Origin: LMEP-6097 sp049314535
GTDB taxonomy: Bacteria; Cyanobacteriota; Vampirovibrionia; LMEP-6097
Length of the DNA stretch: 27,985 nucleotides
NCBI GenBank assembly: GCA_049314535.1
Contig: JBMOEX010000012.1
Coordinates: 1 to 27,985 of the forward strand
Direction of reading: 5' to 3'
This document shows positions 1-7,452 of the stretch, in pieces. Position 1 is the stretch's first letter, and every line of letters begins with the position of its first letter. The notes beneath the pieces are model-generated. The model had not been told where the DNA came from. It ran no database searches and saw only the letters and a program-made list of their open reading frames with translations. The position numbers were made by a program, and so were the translations under genes.

Positions 1-126
1 GTTAAATCCATCCAAAAAAATGGCTTTATCGCTTTCGAGGCTAATGAAACATTCTTTGTAAACCAGAAGGAAACTATCGCTTACGCTAACCAAAATAATA
101 TAAGTATAATCTCAGTTAAGCTTTAA
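1..126 (+). CDS. 3' end of an unidentified gene, cut by the left edge
   Basis: Frame 1 is open from the first base to a TAA at 124-126 and gives 41 residues ending in NNISIISVKL. The composition looks like ordinary protein of this genome. The fragment is too short for me to assign a family. It is followed by a 94-bp gap holding the promoter of the next gene, so it probably ends its own transcription unit. Confidence 0.6.
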   Translation, partial: VKSIQKNGFIAFEANETFFVNQKETIAYANQNNISIISVKL

Positions 127-159
127 ACTGCATTTTGTGCAGCCGCCCACAAAGAAATA

Positions 160-188
160 TTGACAAAAAACACAATTTCTTAATAAAT
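160..188 (+). promoter_or_regulatory. Putative sigma-70-type promoter of the DUF309 gene
   Basis: A consensus -35 box TTGACA lies at 160-165. A 17-bp spacer leads to an AT-rich -10-like ATAAAT at 183-188. Transcription would start near 195, only about 25 bases before the ATG, so the palindrome at 200-220 would sit in the first bases of the transcript. The -10 box is imperfect; TAAGAT at 191-196 is an alternative but too far from this -35. Confidence 0.45.
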
Positions 189-199
189 GCTAAGATATT

Positions 200-220
200 A
201 ATTGAGAAAGTTTCTCAATT
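200..220. repeat. Perfect 10-bp inverted repeat abutting a start codon
   Basis: The arms AATTGAGAAA and TTTCTCAATT are perfectly complementary around a single central G. The right arm ends one base before the ATG at 221. Such a site could be a repressor operator just downstream of the promoter, or an RNA hairpin that occludes the start. No Shine-Dalgarno sequence is visible between it and the ATG. Confidence 0.6.
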
Positions 221-673
221 ATGCAATTTAAAGAATTTATTAATCACAATGATCTTATGCTGAAGAATCTTTTTCGTAAAGAGATCTTAGAATTAGATTT
301 TTCTAAAGCAGTAGAGAGTTTTAATAAACAGAAATTTAATCAAGCTTATAACATACTCCACGAACTCTGGAAAAGCTCCCAGTCCTGTAATCGTAAGTAT
401 TTTTATCAAGCCTTATTACAAACTTGTGCTGTCTTCGAGCTTATTAAACAAAATAAAAAAGATGGAGCTAAAAGAATTTACCGCTCTGCAATTAAAAAGC
501 TGCTGCCCTTTAGTAGTTTAACTAAACCAATCAATATTAAAAAATTAATCGCTGACATGATCGAATATTTCGATCATGTAGATAATGATCTCGATCCTCT
601 TCATCACGATATAAAAATAGTTTTTAAACCTAAAATTCTTATGACGAAGAATTTATGTCAAAATCTGAAATAA
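221..673 (+). CDS. DUF309 family protein
   Basis: The 150-residue product carries the DUF309 signature. At residues 30-50, a segment of the form SFNKQKFNQAYNILHELWK matches the family's helix in which a short repeated unit contains the E-x-L-W core. A second helix follows with the pattern YQALLQTCAVFELIKQ and then the GAKRIYRSAIKKL helix. The family is small, all-helical and of unknown biochemical role; it is common in cyanobacteria, Firmicutes and some archaea. The family's usual EAHE is degenerate here (QAYN), so any acidic or His site may be lost. The start at 221 is the first ATG after the promoter and palindrome and gives a full-length family member. The next ORF begins 10 bp after its stop and may be cotranscribed. 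Confidence 0.75.
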   Translation: MQFKEFINHNDLMLKNLFRKEILELDFSKAVESFNKQKFNQAYNILHELWKSSQSCNRKYFYQALLQTCAVFELIKQNKKDGAKRIYRSAIKKLLPFSSLTKPINIKKLIADMIEYFDHVDNDLDPLHHDIKIVFKPKILMTKNLCQNLK

Positions 674-683
674 TATATTAAGT

Positions 684-884
684 ATGAATGATGGAGTTAG
701 TACAGCAGGATTCTTCCCCTTTGGATATGTGACCAATAACTTATCTACAGTTTCTTTAGCTGATGGCAGAACCGCGAGTACTTATAGAAGTAATCCTCAA
801 GCTTTAGCAAATTTTTTAAACCAAGCCATAATAACTCCAGTAATGACTAATAGGGAAGTAGGTAGTAATTTAGCATCAGCCTAA
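684..884 (+). CDS. Small hypothetical protein, 66 residues
   Basis: An ATG-started ORF lies 10 bp downstream of the DUF309 gene in the same direction. The product is polar, rich in Ser, Thr, Asn and Ala, with no membrane segment, signal peptide or cysteine. I do not recognise the family. Its short spacing to the upstream gene favours cotranscription. No convincing Shine-Dalgarno precedes the ATG, but that is also true of several certain genes here. It could be a real small protein or a chance ORF. Confidence 0.45.
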   Translation: MNDGVSTAGFFPFGYVTNNLSTVSLADGRTASTYRSNPQALANFLNQAIITPVMTNREVGSNLASA

Positions 885-888
885 ACTT

Positions 889-914
889 GCCATAAGAAGC
901 GACTGCTCGCAAAC
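889..914 (-). repeat. Fragment of the dispersed palindromic repeat
   Basis: The stretch ending in ACTGCTCGCAAAC at 902-914 matches the outer end of the repeat (compare 26694-26706). The GCCATAAGA-like bases before it resemble the flank seen at 26683-26693. The core beyond base 914 has decayed (GTAGAACTTC in place of TCCAATTTC). It lies in the 61-bp gap between the small ORF and the convergent secretin-like gene. Confidence 0.45.
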
Positions 915-945
915 GTAGAACTTCAAGTAAGTATTCTAGGATTAA

Positions 946-1971
946 TTAACCCAACTTAATTAACAAAAGTACTACTTTATTTTTCATGGAATTATTATAA
1001 GCATTTGCAGCAAAGATATTTTTAGCTAAATCCAAATAAGCAACGACTGAACTGGAATCAAGCTCCAAAACAGTATTACGCAGCTCAACAGTATATTTAC
1101 GCTCTGAAATCTTCTCTAGTATTAGGTCTCCACCCTTTAAACTATAGAGTAGCGGAAATGATTTAAGCGGAATACTCTCCTTTAGAATTAGTTTTAGCTT
1201 AGTTTCTAAAGCTTGAAACTCCCTACCATAAATTCGCTCAAAAGGTATACTCGTTAGCTCTGCTGGTTTTACAAATTTCTGCAAGATTAAAAGCTCTGAT
1301 TTATCTTGACTATAGTTAACCTGATAAACTTCGATAATTAATTCCTGCTTTACGCCTTTAATATCTATCTTTTTAATAAAATTTTCCGCACTAATCATCT
1401 GACTTCTATTCGCTGCAATTATAAGATCATTCGAGCTAGGGTTTACGAAAGCATAGGGCTTAGGTAATTTACTATTCTGGCTAATAAGCATCTGCTTAAA
1501 AAGTCTTTGATTAAGAAGCTCTGAGACCTTCTCTGGTCTTGCATACATTAGTTTAATAACCTTAAAATCCAAAGCAGATAAATCTTCTTTAGATACTCTT
1601 AGAGTATTCTGGCTAAAGGTTTTCTGTAACTTCGCCATATGTAAAATATCATCTATCGCTGAGCTAACATCTATGTCTTGAAGATTAATCGAGATCTTGG
1701 TTTCAAGGTGCTTCGGAAAAACTAAATTAAATCCACCTATTTTAGAAAGTATGACCAGTATTTCTGAGACATTAGTTTCATAGAAAGAAAGATTAACTTT
1801 TTTCTTTAATTTAGCATTAGTACTATCTTCTGGCAGAGCAAAGTCTAAATTAAAAAGCTCGCTTTGCTCAGTGAATAGGAGTTTTGAGCTAGAAGCAAAA
1901 AGCTGTGGCATCAAGAATATCTCAATGAGAATAACTAAAAATATTTTTAATATGTTCGATCTGTTCATCAT
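946..1971 (-). CDS. Secretin N-domain protein without a pore domain
   Basis: The product has 341 residues with a hydrophobic N-terminal signal segment (about residues 7-27). It then has an STN/N0-like domain (about 58-128: VNLSFYETNVSEILVILSKI... leading to NLQDIDVSSAIDDIL), as in secretins and TonB-dependent receptors. A NolW/N1-like domain follows (about 135-203, with NPSSNDLIIAANRSQ and IKKIDIKG). The rest (about 205-341) does not show the secretin beta-barrel hallmarks that I would expect, and it ends about 150 residues before a usual secretin would. It may be a periplasmic partner or a pore-less secretin relative for a pilus or type III-like system. The proposed ATG overlaps the 3' end of yraN by 50 bp, suggesting translational coupling. 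The signal peptide supports this start. Domain calls are good; the function is inferred. Confidence 0.7.
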   Translation of the reverse strand: MMNRSNILKIFLVILIEIFLMPQLFASSSKLLFTEQSELFNLDFALPEDSTNAKLKKKVNLSFYETNVSEILVILSKIGGFNLVFPKHLETKISINLQDIDVSSAIDDILHMAKLQKTFSQNTLRVSKEDLSALDFKVIKLMYARPEKVSELLNQRLFKQMLISQNSKLPKPYAFVNPSSNDLIIAANRSQMISAENFIKKIDIKGVKQELIIEVYQVNYSQDKSELLILQKFVKPAELTSIPFERIYGREFQALETKLKLILKESIPLKSFPLLYSLKGGDLILEKISERKYTVELRNTVLELDSSSVVAYLDLAKNIFAANAYNNSMKNKVVLLLIKLG

Positions 1972-2311
1972 TCAGAGCTATAAAATCAAAGCTAATATTT
2001 ATATTCAGAGGATTTATATTCTCTTTCTTACAATAGTATAGGGCAAGTTTTTTCAGCTTGCTCTGTTTAGTTTTAGATAAAGCATTTAAGCTGTAATCAA
2101 TAGAATCCTTGCGATATTTAACTTCTATAAAAACAAGATACTCTTCATTAAACCTTTCTGGATCTATCGCAATAATATCTAATTCACCACGATTTGAGTT
2201 ATACCAGTTCCTTGTAAGGATTTTATAGTTAAGTGTTTCTAAATACCAAATCACTCTAGTTTCTTGGTCGAAACCGATTTCTCTTTTATTTTTAGATCCC
2301 TTGTAGAACAT
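1922..2311 (-). CDS. yraN: YraN / UPF0102 family endonuclease-like protein
   Basis: The 129-residue protein has the YraN pattern in order: an N-terminal helix (KREIGFDQETRVIWYLETLNY), the TRNWYNSNRGELDIIAID block containing GE-x-D, LVFIEVKYRK (the E-x-K of a PD-(D/E)XK fold), and a K-rich helix before ISFDFIAL. UPF0102 proteins have an endonuclease-like fold; their cellular role is not settled. Length is normal for the family. It overlaps the PIN-GNAT-ASCH gene upstream by 20 bp and the secretin-like gene downstream by 50 bp, so the minus-strand genes here are tightly packed and probably one operon. Confidence 0.85.
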   Translation of the reverse strand: MFYKGSKNKREIGFDQETRVIWYLETLNYKILTRNWYNSNRGELDIIAIDPERFNEEYLVFIEVKYRKDSIDYSLNALSKTKQSKLKKLALYYCKKENINPLNINISFDFIALNDEQIEHIKNIFSYSH

Positions 2312-3839
2312 ATTTCTGAGAATTAATTTGTTCGTTTAAAATATGGTAAAACTTATCTGAGTTTATTCTTTGAATGGATTGGATTGGTCCTTTTATAATC
2401 TGTGATTTCTTTAGAGAGTTGTAGCTGATAGGCTGATCGAAGTGAAATGCAAAGGAAAAATTTATAATTTTCAGTCCATTTTTTGAATTATTTAGGTACA
2501 ATTTCAAATCGGCTGCAGAATACACAGTCCTTTTACCCGTTAATTCCATTGCTTTATTAATATCTGTGATTGCGTCGAATCTCTCTGCAACTCCAACGGA
2601 AGTGATAGCTTTTATACTCTCTGAGCAGTAAAACAATAGAAGGCTACCTGGTTCGATCTCTCTTGTTGAACAGCTGCAAACATATACTTTTGTGATAGAA
2701 TTTCCTGGATTATTATTTTGCTGATCGTGAATTTTCTTTTGAAGGAGTTCAGGTAGCTTTAATTGTGCTTGCCAAGGTTGATTCCTCCATTCTGGAAATA
2801 AGCGAGAATGAAATTGTGGGCGAATTGGTATTAGGAAAATTTTTGTTTTTTCTGTAATTAACAATTTAGGCCAATATTTTCTGTGGAAATCTAGTTCTTC
2901 AAAGTTTTTTAAATCTTCTGCATTAGGAGTCAATTTCTTTAATTTAAAAATTTCATCTCTTTCATTACACCCTGCATCTTGGAATCCAAACTTGCTACAT
3001 AAAAAAACTAGATCTTCGTGTTTTTCAAAAGTCGTTAAATATAGACAATCAAAATTATTATCAAAGCAATATTGAAAGCATTGTTTGAGCATTTGCTCTC
3101 CATGTCGCTGTCCTCTTGCTGTTTCTGAGACTTTGAAGGTACAGATTTTTAATATCTTTTCCATATTAAATTTCTTAATCATCTCAGGCTCTTCTTCAAG
3201 CTTAAAGACAATTAATGAGCTGATTCTATCGCCATTCATTATGACCCAGCATTCTCGACCTTGATGGCAACACTTATTCCACCAGTGATCAAAGTCGGGA
3301 TAGTCAGCTCTTAGACTATTGAAAATTTCATCTTGGGGATTTAATTGGTAACTTAATTTTTTTTCAACCGTCGGATAGATGTATTCCGTTGTTTTTGAAT
3401 ATTCACGATCTAAGAAGCTTGTCGCTGATTGGATATTATAAATTCGTTCATCTAAACCTACTCGAAGAGCCCTCTTTAATAAGCGTCGATCTTCTGTGAT
3501 TAAGATATTGACAGCATTTGATGCGAGTGATGCTAATAATTGGCAGTCAGCTAAATCATTATCGTTTTTTATTTCACCAAATTTCTCTTCTAATACATCT
3601 TTAGATAAGGAAGTCAATTTAATTTGACTGTATTTAGATAATTTACTCTTTGATATTGCTTGACGTTCTTGGTTTGAATCTCTAGCAAATTCTATGTGAG
3701 AGATTTCATGAATATAAACTTTCAGATTATTGGTAATGATATGTTGATTAAGTCTTTGGAGATTTTCAGAAATTGTAATATTATCTTCAAGTTGAATAAT
3801 AATGTTGGTATCAAAGAGAATTTTAAAAGAATGATTCAT
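2292..3839 (-). CDS. PIN - GNAT - ASCH/EVE-like three-domain fusion protein
   Basis: The 515-residue product reads as three joined domains. Residues 1-145 look like a PIN nuclease: FDTNIII with Asp10, an acidic Glu50 in ISHIEFARD, Asp95/Asp98 in NDNDLADCQLL, and Asp117 in ITEDRRLL. Residues about 180-300 look like a GNAT acetyltransferase, with ICTFKVSETARGQRHGEQML (228-251) giving the acetyl-CoA-binding R-G-x-x-x-G loop and a KFGF element near 283. Residues about 385-505 resemble an ASCH/EVE (PUA-like) domain that binds modified or structured nucleic acid. It overlaps the downstream-encoded yraN by 20 bp and shares ATGA with the ASCH gene upstream (4-bp overlap). The PIN acidic residues are all present, so nuclease activity is plausible. 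A toxin, defence or RNA-modification role is inference from the domain mix. Confidence 0.75.
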   Translation of the reverse strand: MNHSFKILFDTNIIIQLEDNITISENLQRLNQHIITNNLKVYIHEISHIEFARDSNQERQAISKSKLSKYSQIKLTSLSKDVLEEKFGEIKNDNDLADCQLLASLASNAVNILITEDRRLLKRALRVGLDERIYNIQSATSFLDREYSKTTEYIYPTVEKKLSYQLNPQDEIFNSLRADYPDFDHWWNKCCHQGRECWVIMNGDRISSLIVFKLEEEPEMIKKFNMEKILKICTFKVSETARGQRHGEQMLKQCFQYCFDNNFDCLYLTTFEKHEDLVFLCSKFGFQDAGCNERDEIFKLKKLTPNAEDLKNFEELDFHRKYWPKLLITEKTKIFLIPIRPQFHSRLFPEWRNQPWQAQLKLPELLQKKIHDQQNNNPGNSITKVYVCSCSTREIEPGSLLLFYCSESIKAITSVGVAERFDAITDINKAMELTGKRTVYSAADLKLYLNNSKNGLKIINFSFAFHFDQPISYNSLKKSQIIKGPIQSIQRINSDKFYHILNEQINSQKYVLQGI

Positions 3840-4255
3840 TTTTGAATTAGCTTTAGTAGTTCTGGGGTGGCATACATGTATGATTGTGGTGGAGTGAAAG
3901 AAAAATCTCTCTGTAAAATGTTAAGAGGAATTGCTTCTGAAAGTAAATAAGGGTCCTCTAGTTCTATTGCAAATCCGAGATCTAAGCCTTGAAAGTAGTC
4001 CTTAAAGAAAGATTTACTTACACATGCTTGTTTGCCATGTTTTTTCCATAAAATCTCTTTATCCTGTTTTATAACTCTTTTTATTTTGGCATAGCCAACA
4101 ATTGATTGTGTCGGACTCGATTCATAGATAATTAATATTGAACCGTTACTAATTTTTTCAGAGATTCTTCTGCGTAATTCAATCTTCTTCTTTCCACAAA
4201 AAATAAGAGTTGAGAATTTCGGCTTGATGCTAAATATAATTGGTTTTGAGATCAC
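3836..4255 (-). CDS. ASCH domain protein (COG4933-like)
   Basis: The 139-residue protein fits the single-domain ASCH family. It has FSIKPKFSTLIFCGKKKIELRRR at residues 8-30, SILIIYESSPTQSIVGYAKI (38-58), a YFQGLDLGFAIEL stretch, and a C-terminal PPQSYMY motif. ASCH domains share the PUA-like fold and are thought to bind RNA; some members are annotated as predicted transcriptional regulators. The start is GTG at 4255-4253; a TAGAAT -10-like box sits six bases upstream. The last bases overlap the start of the PIN-GNAT-ASCH gene (ATGA), so the two are translationally coupled and likely act together. Confidence 0.8.
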   Translation of the reverse strand: MISKPIIFSIKPKFSTLIFCGKKKIELRRRISEKISNGSILIIYESSPTQSIVGYAKIKRVIKQDKEILWKKHGKQACVSKSFFKDYFQGLDLGFAIELEDPYLLSEAIPLNILQRDFSFTPPQSYMYATPELLKLIQK

Positions 4256-4261
4256 ACTTAA

Positions 4262-4267
4262 ATTCTA
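4262..4267 (-). promoter_or_regulatory. -10-like TAGAAT six bases before the ASCH start codon
   Basis: On the minus strand TAGAAT is followed by six bases and then the GTG start. A start site about seven bases downstream of a -10 box would place the first transcribed base at or beside the GTG, suggesting a leaderless message. No clear -35 box was found. Confidence 0.35.
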
Positions 4268-4284
4268 AAATGGATATAGAATTC

Positions 4285-4310
4285 CGTAAAAAAGATTCAG
4301 TTATTTTACG
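4285..4310. repeat. Inverted repeat in the divergent intergenic region
   Basis: CGTAAAA at 4285-4291 is complementary to TTTTACG at 4304-4310 across a 12-bp spacer. It lies in the 111-bp divergent gap between the ASCH/PIN operon and the RapZ-YvcK genes, upstream of the ASCH promoter box. It could be an operator; the short AT-rich arms could also arise by chance. Confidence 0.35.
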
Positions 4311-4366
4311 AAGTAGTTTGTAAGCCATTTTGTTGTTATATTAATAATAAAGGGTTAAACATTGAC

Positions 4367-4819
4367 TTGAAATTTCGCTTTATTTCGTATGGATTCAAAT
4401 ATTATGAAGCAGTTGGGGAAAAAGCTCCAGTTCATGATTTTTTATTTAATTTACGAGATTTAGATAATCCTTTCTGGATCGAAGAACTCAGACCCCTACA
4501 TGGTTTAGAAGAGGGTATTATTGATTTTTTTAATAAAAATCCAGATATTCAACAAAGAGTTTCTAAAATAGAGGATTTAATCAAAGATTTTATAGAAGAT
4601 GCTCTGAGAAATAGTTCTAGGTCTGATGTCGAGGATATTACCTTTGCTTTCAGGTGTACTGGCGGAAAGCATCGTTCCGTCTATTTTGCCCAAAGTATTT
4701 TCACTAATATCCAAAATACCTTTAAAGATAGAGAACTTAGTTTAGAAACAGGCAAGAAAATTGATTTTGAGGTGGAGCACATAGATTTACCACGCTATCA
4801 GGGAATTAAGAGTATCTAG
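4367..4819 (+). CDS. Stand-alone RapZ C-terminal domain protein
   Basis: The 150 residues match the C-terminal half of RapZ/YvcJ. SYGFKY at 7-12 corresponds to SFGFKxG, DLDNPFWIEELRPLHGLE at 31-48 to the NP(Y/F)-LRPLTG-D block, CTGGKHRSV at 97-105 to the GCTGGxHRSV signature, and VEHID near 136 to the HRDL end. The N-terminal P-loop NTPase half of RapZ is absent, so this is the domain that binds small RNA and metabolites in characterised RapZ proteins, alone. Its YvcK neighbour, seven bp away, mirrors the rapZ-yvcK pairing known from Firmicutes. The start taken is TTG at 4367; no ATG fits better because SYGFKY begins almost immediately. Confidence 0.8.
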   Translation: MKFRFISYGFKYYEAVGEKAPVHDFLFNLRDLDNPFWIEELRPLHGLEEGIIDFFNKNPDIQQRVSKIEDLIKDFIEDALRNSSRSDVEDITFAFRCTGGKHRSVYFAQSIFTNIQNTFKDRELSLETGKKIDFEVEHIDLPRYQGIKSI

Positions 4820-4826
4820 GAGAAAA

Positions 4827-6125
4827 TTGGCTAAATTACTGCGAAAATTTTATTTCCCTGGTTTTAGAAGGTGGCTTCTTTATACTTGTCTTGGTTTTCT
4901 TGTTATTATATTTGGCTTAGCTTTAATACTTAAAGCCCGCCCAGTGACTATAATCTATAATCTTCTCTGGGACATACTTTCATTTATTGCTGATCGCATT
5001 CCTCCTACTACTAGTGGCATTATCGCTATTTCACTCGGGGCAGTTTTACTTCTATATGCTCTATTTAGAGCAAATAAGCAGATCTTCTCGCTTATCGCTC
5101 CAGATGAGAGTTCTATGCTAGAAGCTTTAGATAGGTATCAAATGCAAGGCAGAGGCTTAAAAGTTTTAGCCATTGGTGGTGGAACTGGTCTTTCTAATAT
5201 GCTGCGTGGACTTAAAGAATACAGCAGCAACATCACGGCCGTAGTCACAGTCGCCGATGATGGTGGAAGCAGTGGCAAGCTAAGAGAATCCATGAATATA
5301 GTTCCCCCTGGTGATATGCGCAACTGCATCGCAGCATTGGCTCATGACGAAGAAGTTATTACTAAACTCTTTCAGTATCGCTTCGATAATGAAGCACCAG
5401 ATTCACTAAGAAATCATAGTTTTGGGAACCTTTTCCTGACAGCTTTAGTAGAGTTAGGTGGTACTGGAAATATGGCTGATGCAGTGAAACAAGCCTGTAA
5501 TATTTTAAAAACTCGTGGCATAGTCTTACCAGTAAGTAATATACCGATGTCTTTAGTCGCTAAGATGGCAGATGATTCTATAGTGCGTGGTGAATCTAAT
5601 ATTCCAAAGGCTGACGGCAAAATTAAAAAGATTTTCTGTGAAGAGCCGATACCACCAGTCTTACCTCAAGTTATAGAAGCGATTAAGCTTGCAGAATTAA
5701 TTATATTAGGACCAGGAAGCCTTTATACATCGGTCATACCGAATTTGTTAGTACCTGATCTTTTGCAGGCGATAGATCAGTCTAAAGCACCTAAGGTTTA
5801 TATCTGTAATGTTATGACACAGCCAGGTGAAACGAATAATTATTCAGTCTCAGATCACGTAAAAGCTATTTTAGATCATACAGAGCAAGGTCAAAAAATT
5901 ATAGATTATGTAGTGGTGAATAATGCTGAGCCAGATAAAAATCAGTTAGCTAAATACAAGGCTGACGGGCAGTATCCTGTAGAAGTAGATTTATTTGAGC
6001 TCAAAAAATTAGGAGTGAAAGTAATTTCAGCAAACCTTTTAAATAAAGGAAATCTGGTTCGTCATAATCCGAAGAAGCTGGCTAAGACCATTATGAAGCA
6101 TCTTGGTGTAAGCTTAAGTCCGTGA
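4827..6125 (+). CDS. yvcK: YvcK / gluconeogenesis-factor family protein with N-terminal membrane helices
   Basis: The 432-residue protein starts at a TTG preceded by AGGAG. Two hydrophobic segments (about 17-35 and 63-80) come first. The CofD-like domain follows: IGGGTGLSNMLRGLK at 116-130, VADDGGSSGKLRE at 142-154, PPGDMRNCIAAL at 160-171, HSFGNLFLTAL at 197-207, and LGPGSLYTSVIPNLL further on. YvcK proteins bind UDP-sugars and influence carbon flow and cell-wall synthesis or cell shape in bacteria; they are related to, but distinct from, the archaeal 2-phospho-L-lactate transferase CofD. A membrane-anchored N terminus is typical of cyanobacterial and some actinobacterial members. The gene follows the RapZ C-terminal-domain gene by seven bp. 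Its stop lies inside the terminator hairpin at 6111-6157. Confidence 0.9.
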   Translation: MAKLLRKFYFPGFRRWLLYTCLGFLVIIFGLALILKARPVTIIYNLLWDILSFIADRIPPTTSGIIAISLGAVLLLYALFRANKQIFSLIAPDESSMLEALDRYQMQGRGLKVLAIGGGTGLSNMLRGLKEYSSNITAVVTVADDGGSSGKLRESMNIVPPGDMRNCIAALAHDEEVITKLFQYRFDNEAPDSLRNHSFGNLFLTALVELGGTGNMADAVKQACNILKTRGIVLPVSNIPMSLVAKMADDSIVRGESNIPKADGKIKKIFCEEPIPPVLPQVIEAIKLAELIILGPGSLYTSVIPNLLVPDLLQAIDQSKAPKVYICNVMTQPGETNNYSVSDHVKAILDHTEQGQKIIDYVVVNNAEPDKNQLAKYKADGQYPVEVDLFELKKLGVKVISANLLNKGNLVRHNPKKLAKTIMKHLGVSLSP

Positions 6126-6157
6126 TGAAAAATAAAATACCATTACGGACTTAAGCT
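6111..6157. terminator. Bidirectional terminator hairpin overlapping two convergent stop codons
   Basis: The arms AGCTTAAGTCCGT (6111-6123) and ACGGACTTAAGCT (6145-6157) are perfect 13-bp complements around a 21-base AT-rich loop. The left arm forms the last codons of yvcK, whose TGA is at 6123-6125. The right arm ends inside the stop codon of the minus-strand small ORF (6156-6158). No long T-tract follows in either direction, so intrinsic termination efficiency is uncertain. Confidence 0.6.
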
Positions 6158-6359
6158 AGCCTTGTTGAGGCTGAGCAAGAAGCCTACCCACTGATTCCCT
6201 TGCTGTTGGAAAACCAGCGTTGGTTGCCTGCGAACAAGTTGCGGTGTCGGATGAATTCCTTGGTTGTGAAGGCTGATTAGAATCTGGTGTTATAACCGTT
6301 TTAGAACCCTTGATATTTGCTGGACTATCCCCAAAGCTATATACAGACGTTATTGGCAT
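6156..6359 (-). CDS. Small hypothetical protein, 67 residues
   Basis: The ATG-started minus-strand ORF encodes a polar, Ser/Thr/Pro/Gln-rich peptide (PDSNQPSQPRNSSDTATCSQ in the middle). It has no membrane segment and one Cys. I do not recognise a family. It ends inside a hairpin shared with yvcK, which is how real convergent gene pairs are often arranged. Composition resembles the Ser/Thr-rich N termini of the two genes upstream of it on the same strand (6451-8710), so it may belong to that locus. Could also be a chance ORF. Confidence 0.45.
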   Translation of the reverse strand: MPITSVYSFGDSPANIKGSKTVITPDSNQPSQPRNSSDTATCSQATNAGFPTARESVGRLLAQPQQG

Positions 6360-6450
6360 AAGATTTTCTCTTTTTAAATAATTAATTAAATTGTATCACA
6401 TATATAGTTATTCTATCAAAATAATTGATGGCAAATTTATCTAATTCGTA

Positions 6451-7452
6451 TTAGTCTTCTATTTTTAAATATTTACTAAATACATCATTATGCGAAGCAT
6501 TTGGAATAATCTTTAAAGAAGCTGGTGTGGCACATTGTTTGATATGTTGATATAACTCTTGCGCGTGAGATTTAGGGATTAATTTATCATTCTCACCATG
6601 GATTATTTCAACAAATTTTACTAAGCTTGGCACTAAGTGTGTTATTGCTTCTTTATTATCCCAGAGTTCTTCTTTAAATAGGTCTTGAATGATAGATGCA
6701 GGAAGTATCTTAGTTTTTTCCTTAATTAAGTTTTTTAAATTTGAGAACGGCGATACTAAAGTTATATTTCCATATTTTTCTTCAGCATTTTTTTCTTTAG
6801 ATCTTTCTGCTAAGCCTGCTAAAGCTACAGCACAGCCTAGTGAATGAGCCATGATGTCAATGCTATGACTAGGAACCTTTTCAACATCAATTAAATAATT
6901 AAAAATCGCTTTAGAATCTGCAATTAAATTTTTCCGAGAAGCTTGTCCAGAATTACCTGAGTAATAACTGCTTAAAAAAACATTCTTACCTTTTTTAAAA
7001 TCTTCTAAAGCTTCATTTGAGAAGGTATTTATATTACCAGCATTACCATGAAAATAAACTTGAGTATTACGCTCACCTGCAACATGTTTCATATGATATG
7101 TTAATATGCGCCTTCCCTCTTCCGTAAAAATATATTTAGGCTCAATTAAGGCTCCTAATTTTTCAAAGTGTTTGAAATTAGTAGGGATAGCTAAAGTTGG
7201 CATTGAATCACTGGGGTAGAGAACCTTTAAAAGTATTTTATTTAAAAGAATCTTAGGTCTAAATAAATCCTGTAGCGCAATTATTTTTGGATGCTGAGAT
7301 CGCGGCGGAGCTTCAGCCTGTGAGACTTTTGGTGAGTTATCTTTTGTTGGAATTAGACCAGAGCTTTCAGTGACCTGATTTGAGCTAAGAGTAAGAGGCT
7401 GCGGTGAAATAGAATTTAGTGAGCTTACTGTACTCATAACCCTATCTAGCAT
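6451..7452 (-). CDS. Alpha/beta hydrolase, Bem46/ABHD17-like
   Basis: The 333-residue product has an oxyanion-loop motif FHGNAGN at 134-140, which is typical of Bem46/ABHD12-17 serine hydrolases. A nucleophile elbow AHSLG with Ser204, an acid GENDKLIP with Asp289, and a terminal NASHNDVF with His321 complete a plausible triad. Residues 1-60 are Ser/Thr/Pro/Gln-rich and look disordered, unlike the compact enzyme; they could be an export or interaction tail. ATG at 7452 overlaps the upstream gene by 11 bp. ATG at 7437 (MSTVSSLNS) would start four bases after that gene's stop and is equally plausible. Substrate is unknown. No classical Sec signal peptide is seen. Confidence 0.75.
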   Translation of the reverse strand: MLDRVMSTVSSLNSISPQPLTLSSNQVTESSGLIPTKDNSPKVSQAEAPPRSQHPKIIALQDLFRPKILLNKILLKVLYPSDSMPTLAIPTNFKHFEKLGALIEPKYIFTEEGRRILTYHMKHVAGERNTQVYFHGNAGNINTFSNEALEDFKKGKNVFLSSYYSGNSGQASRKNLIADSKAIFNYLIDVEKVPSHSIDIMAHSLGCAVALAGLAERSKEKNAEEKYGNITLVSPFSNLKNLIKEKTKILPASIIQDLFKEELWDNKEAITHLVPSLVKFVEIIHGENDKLIPKSHAQELYQHIKQCATPASLKIIPNASHNDVFSKYLKIED

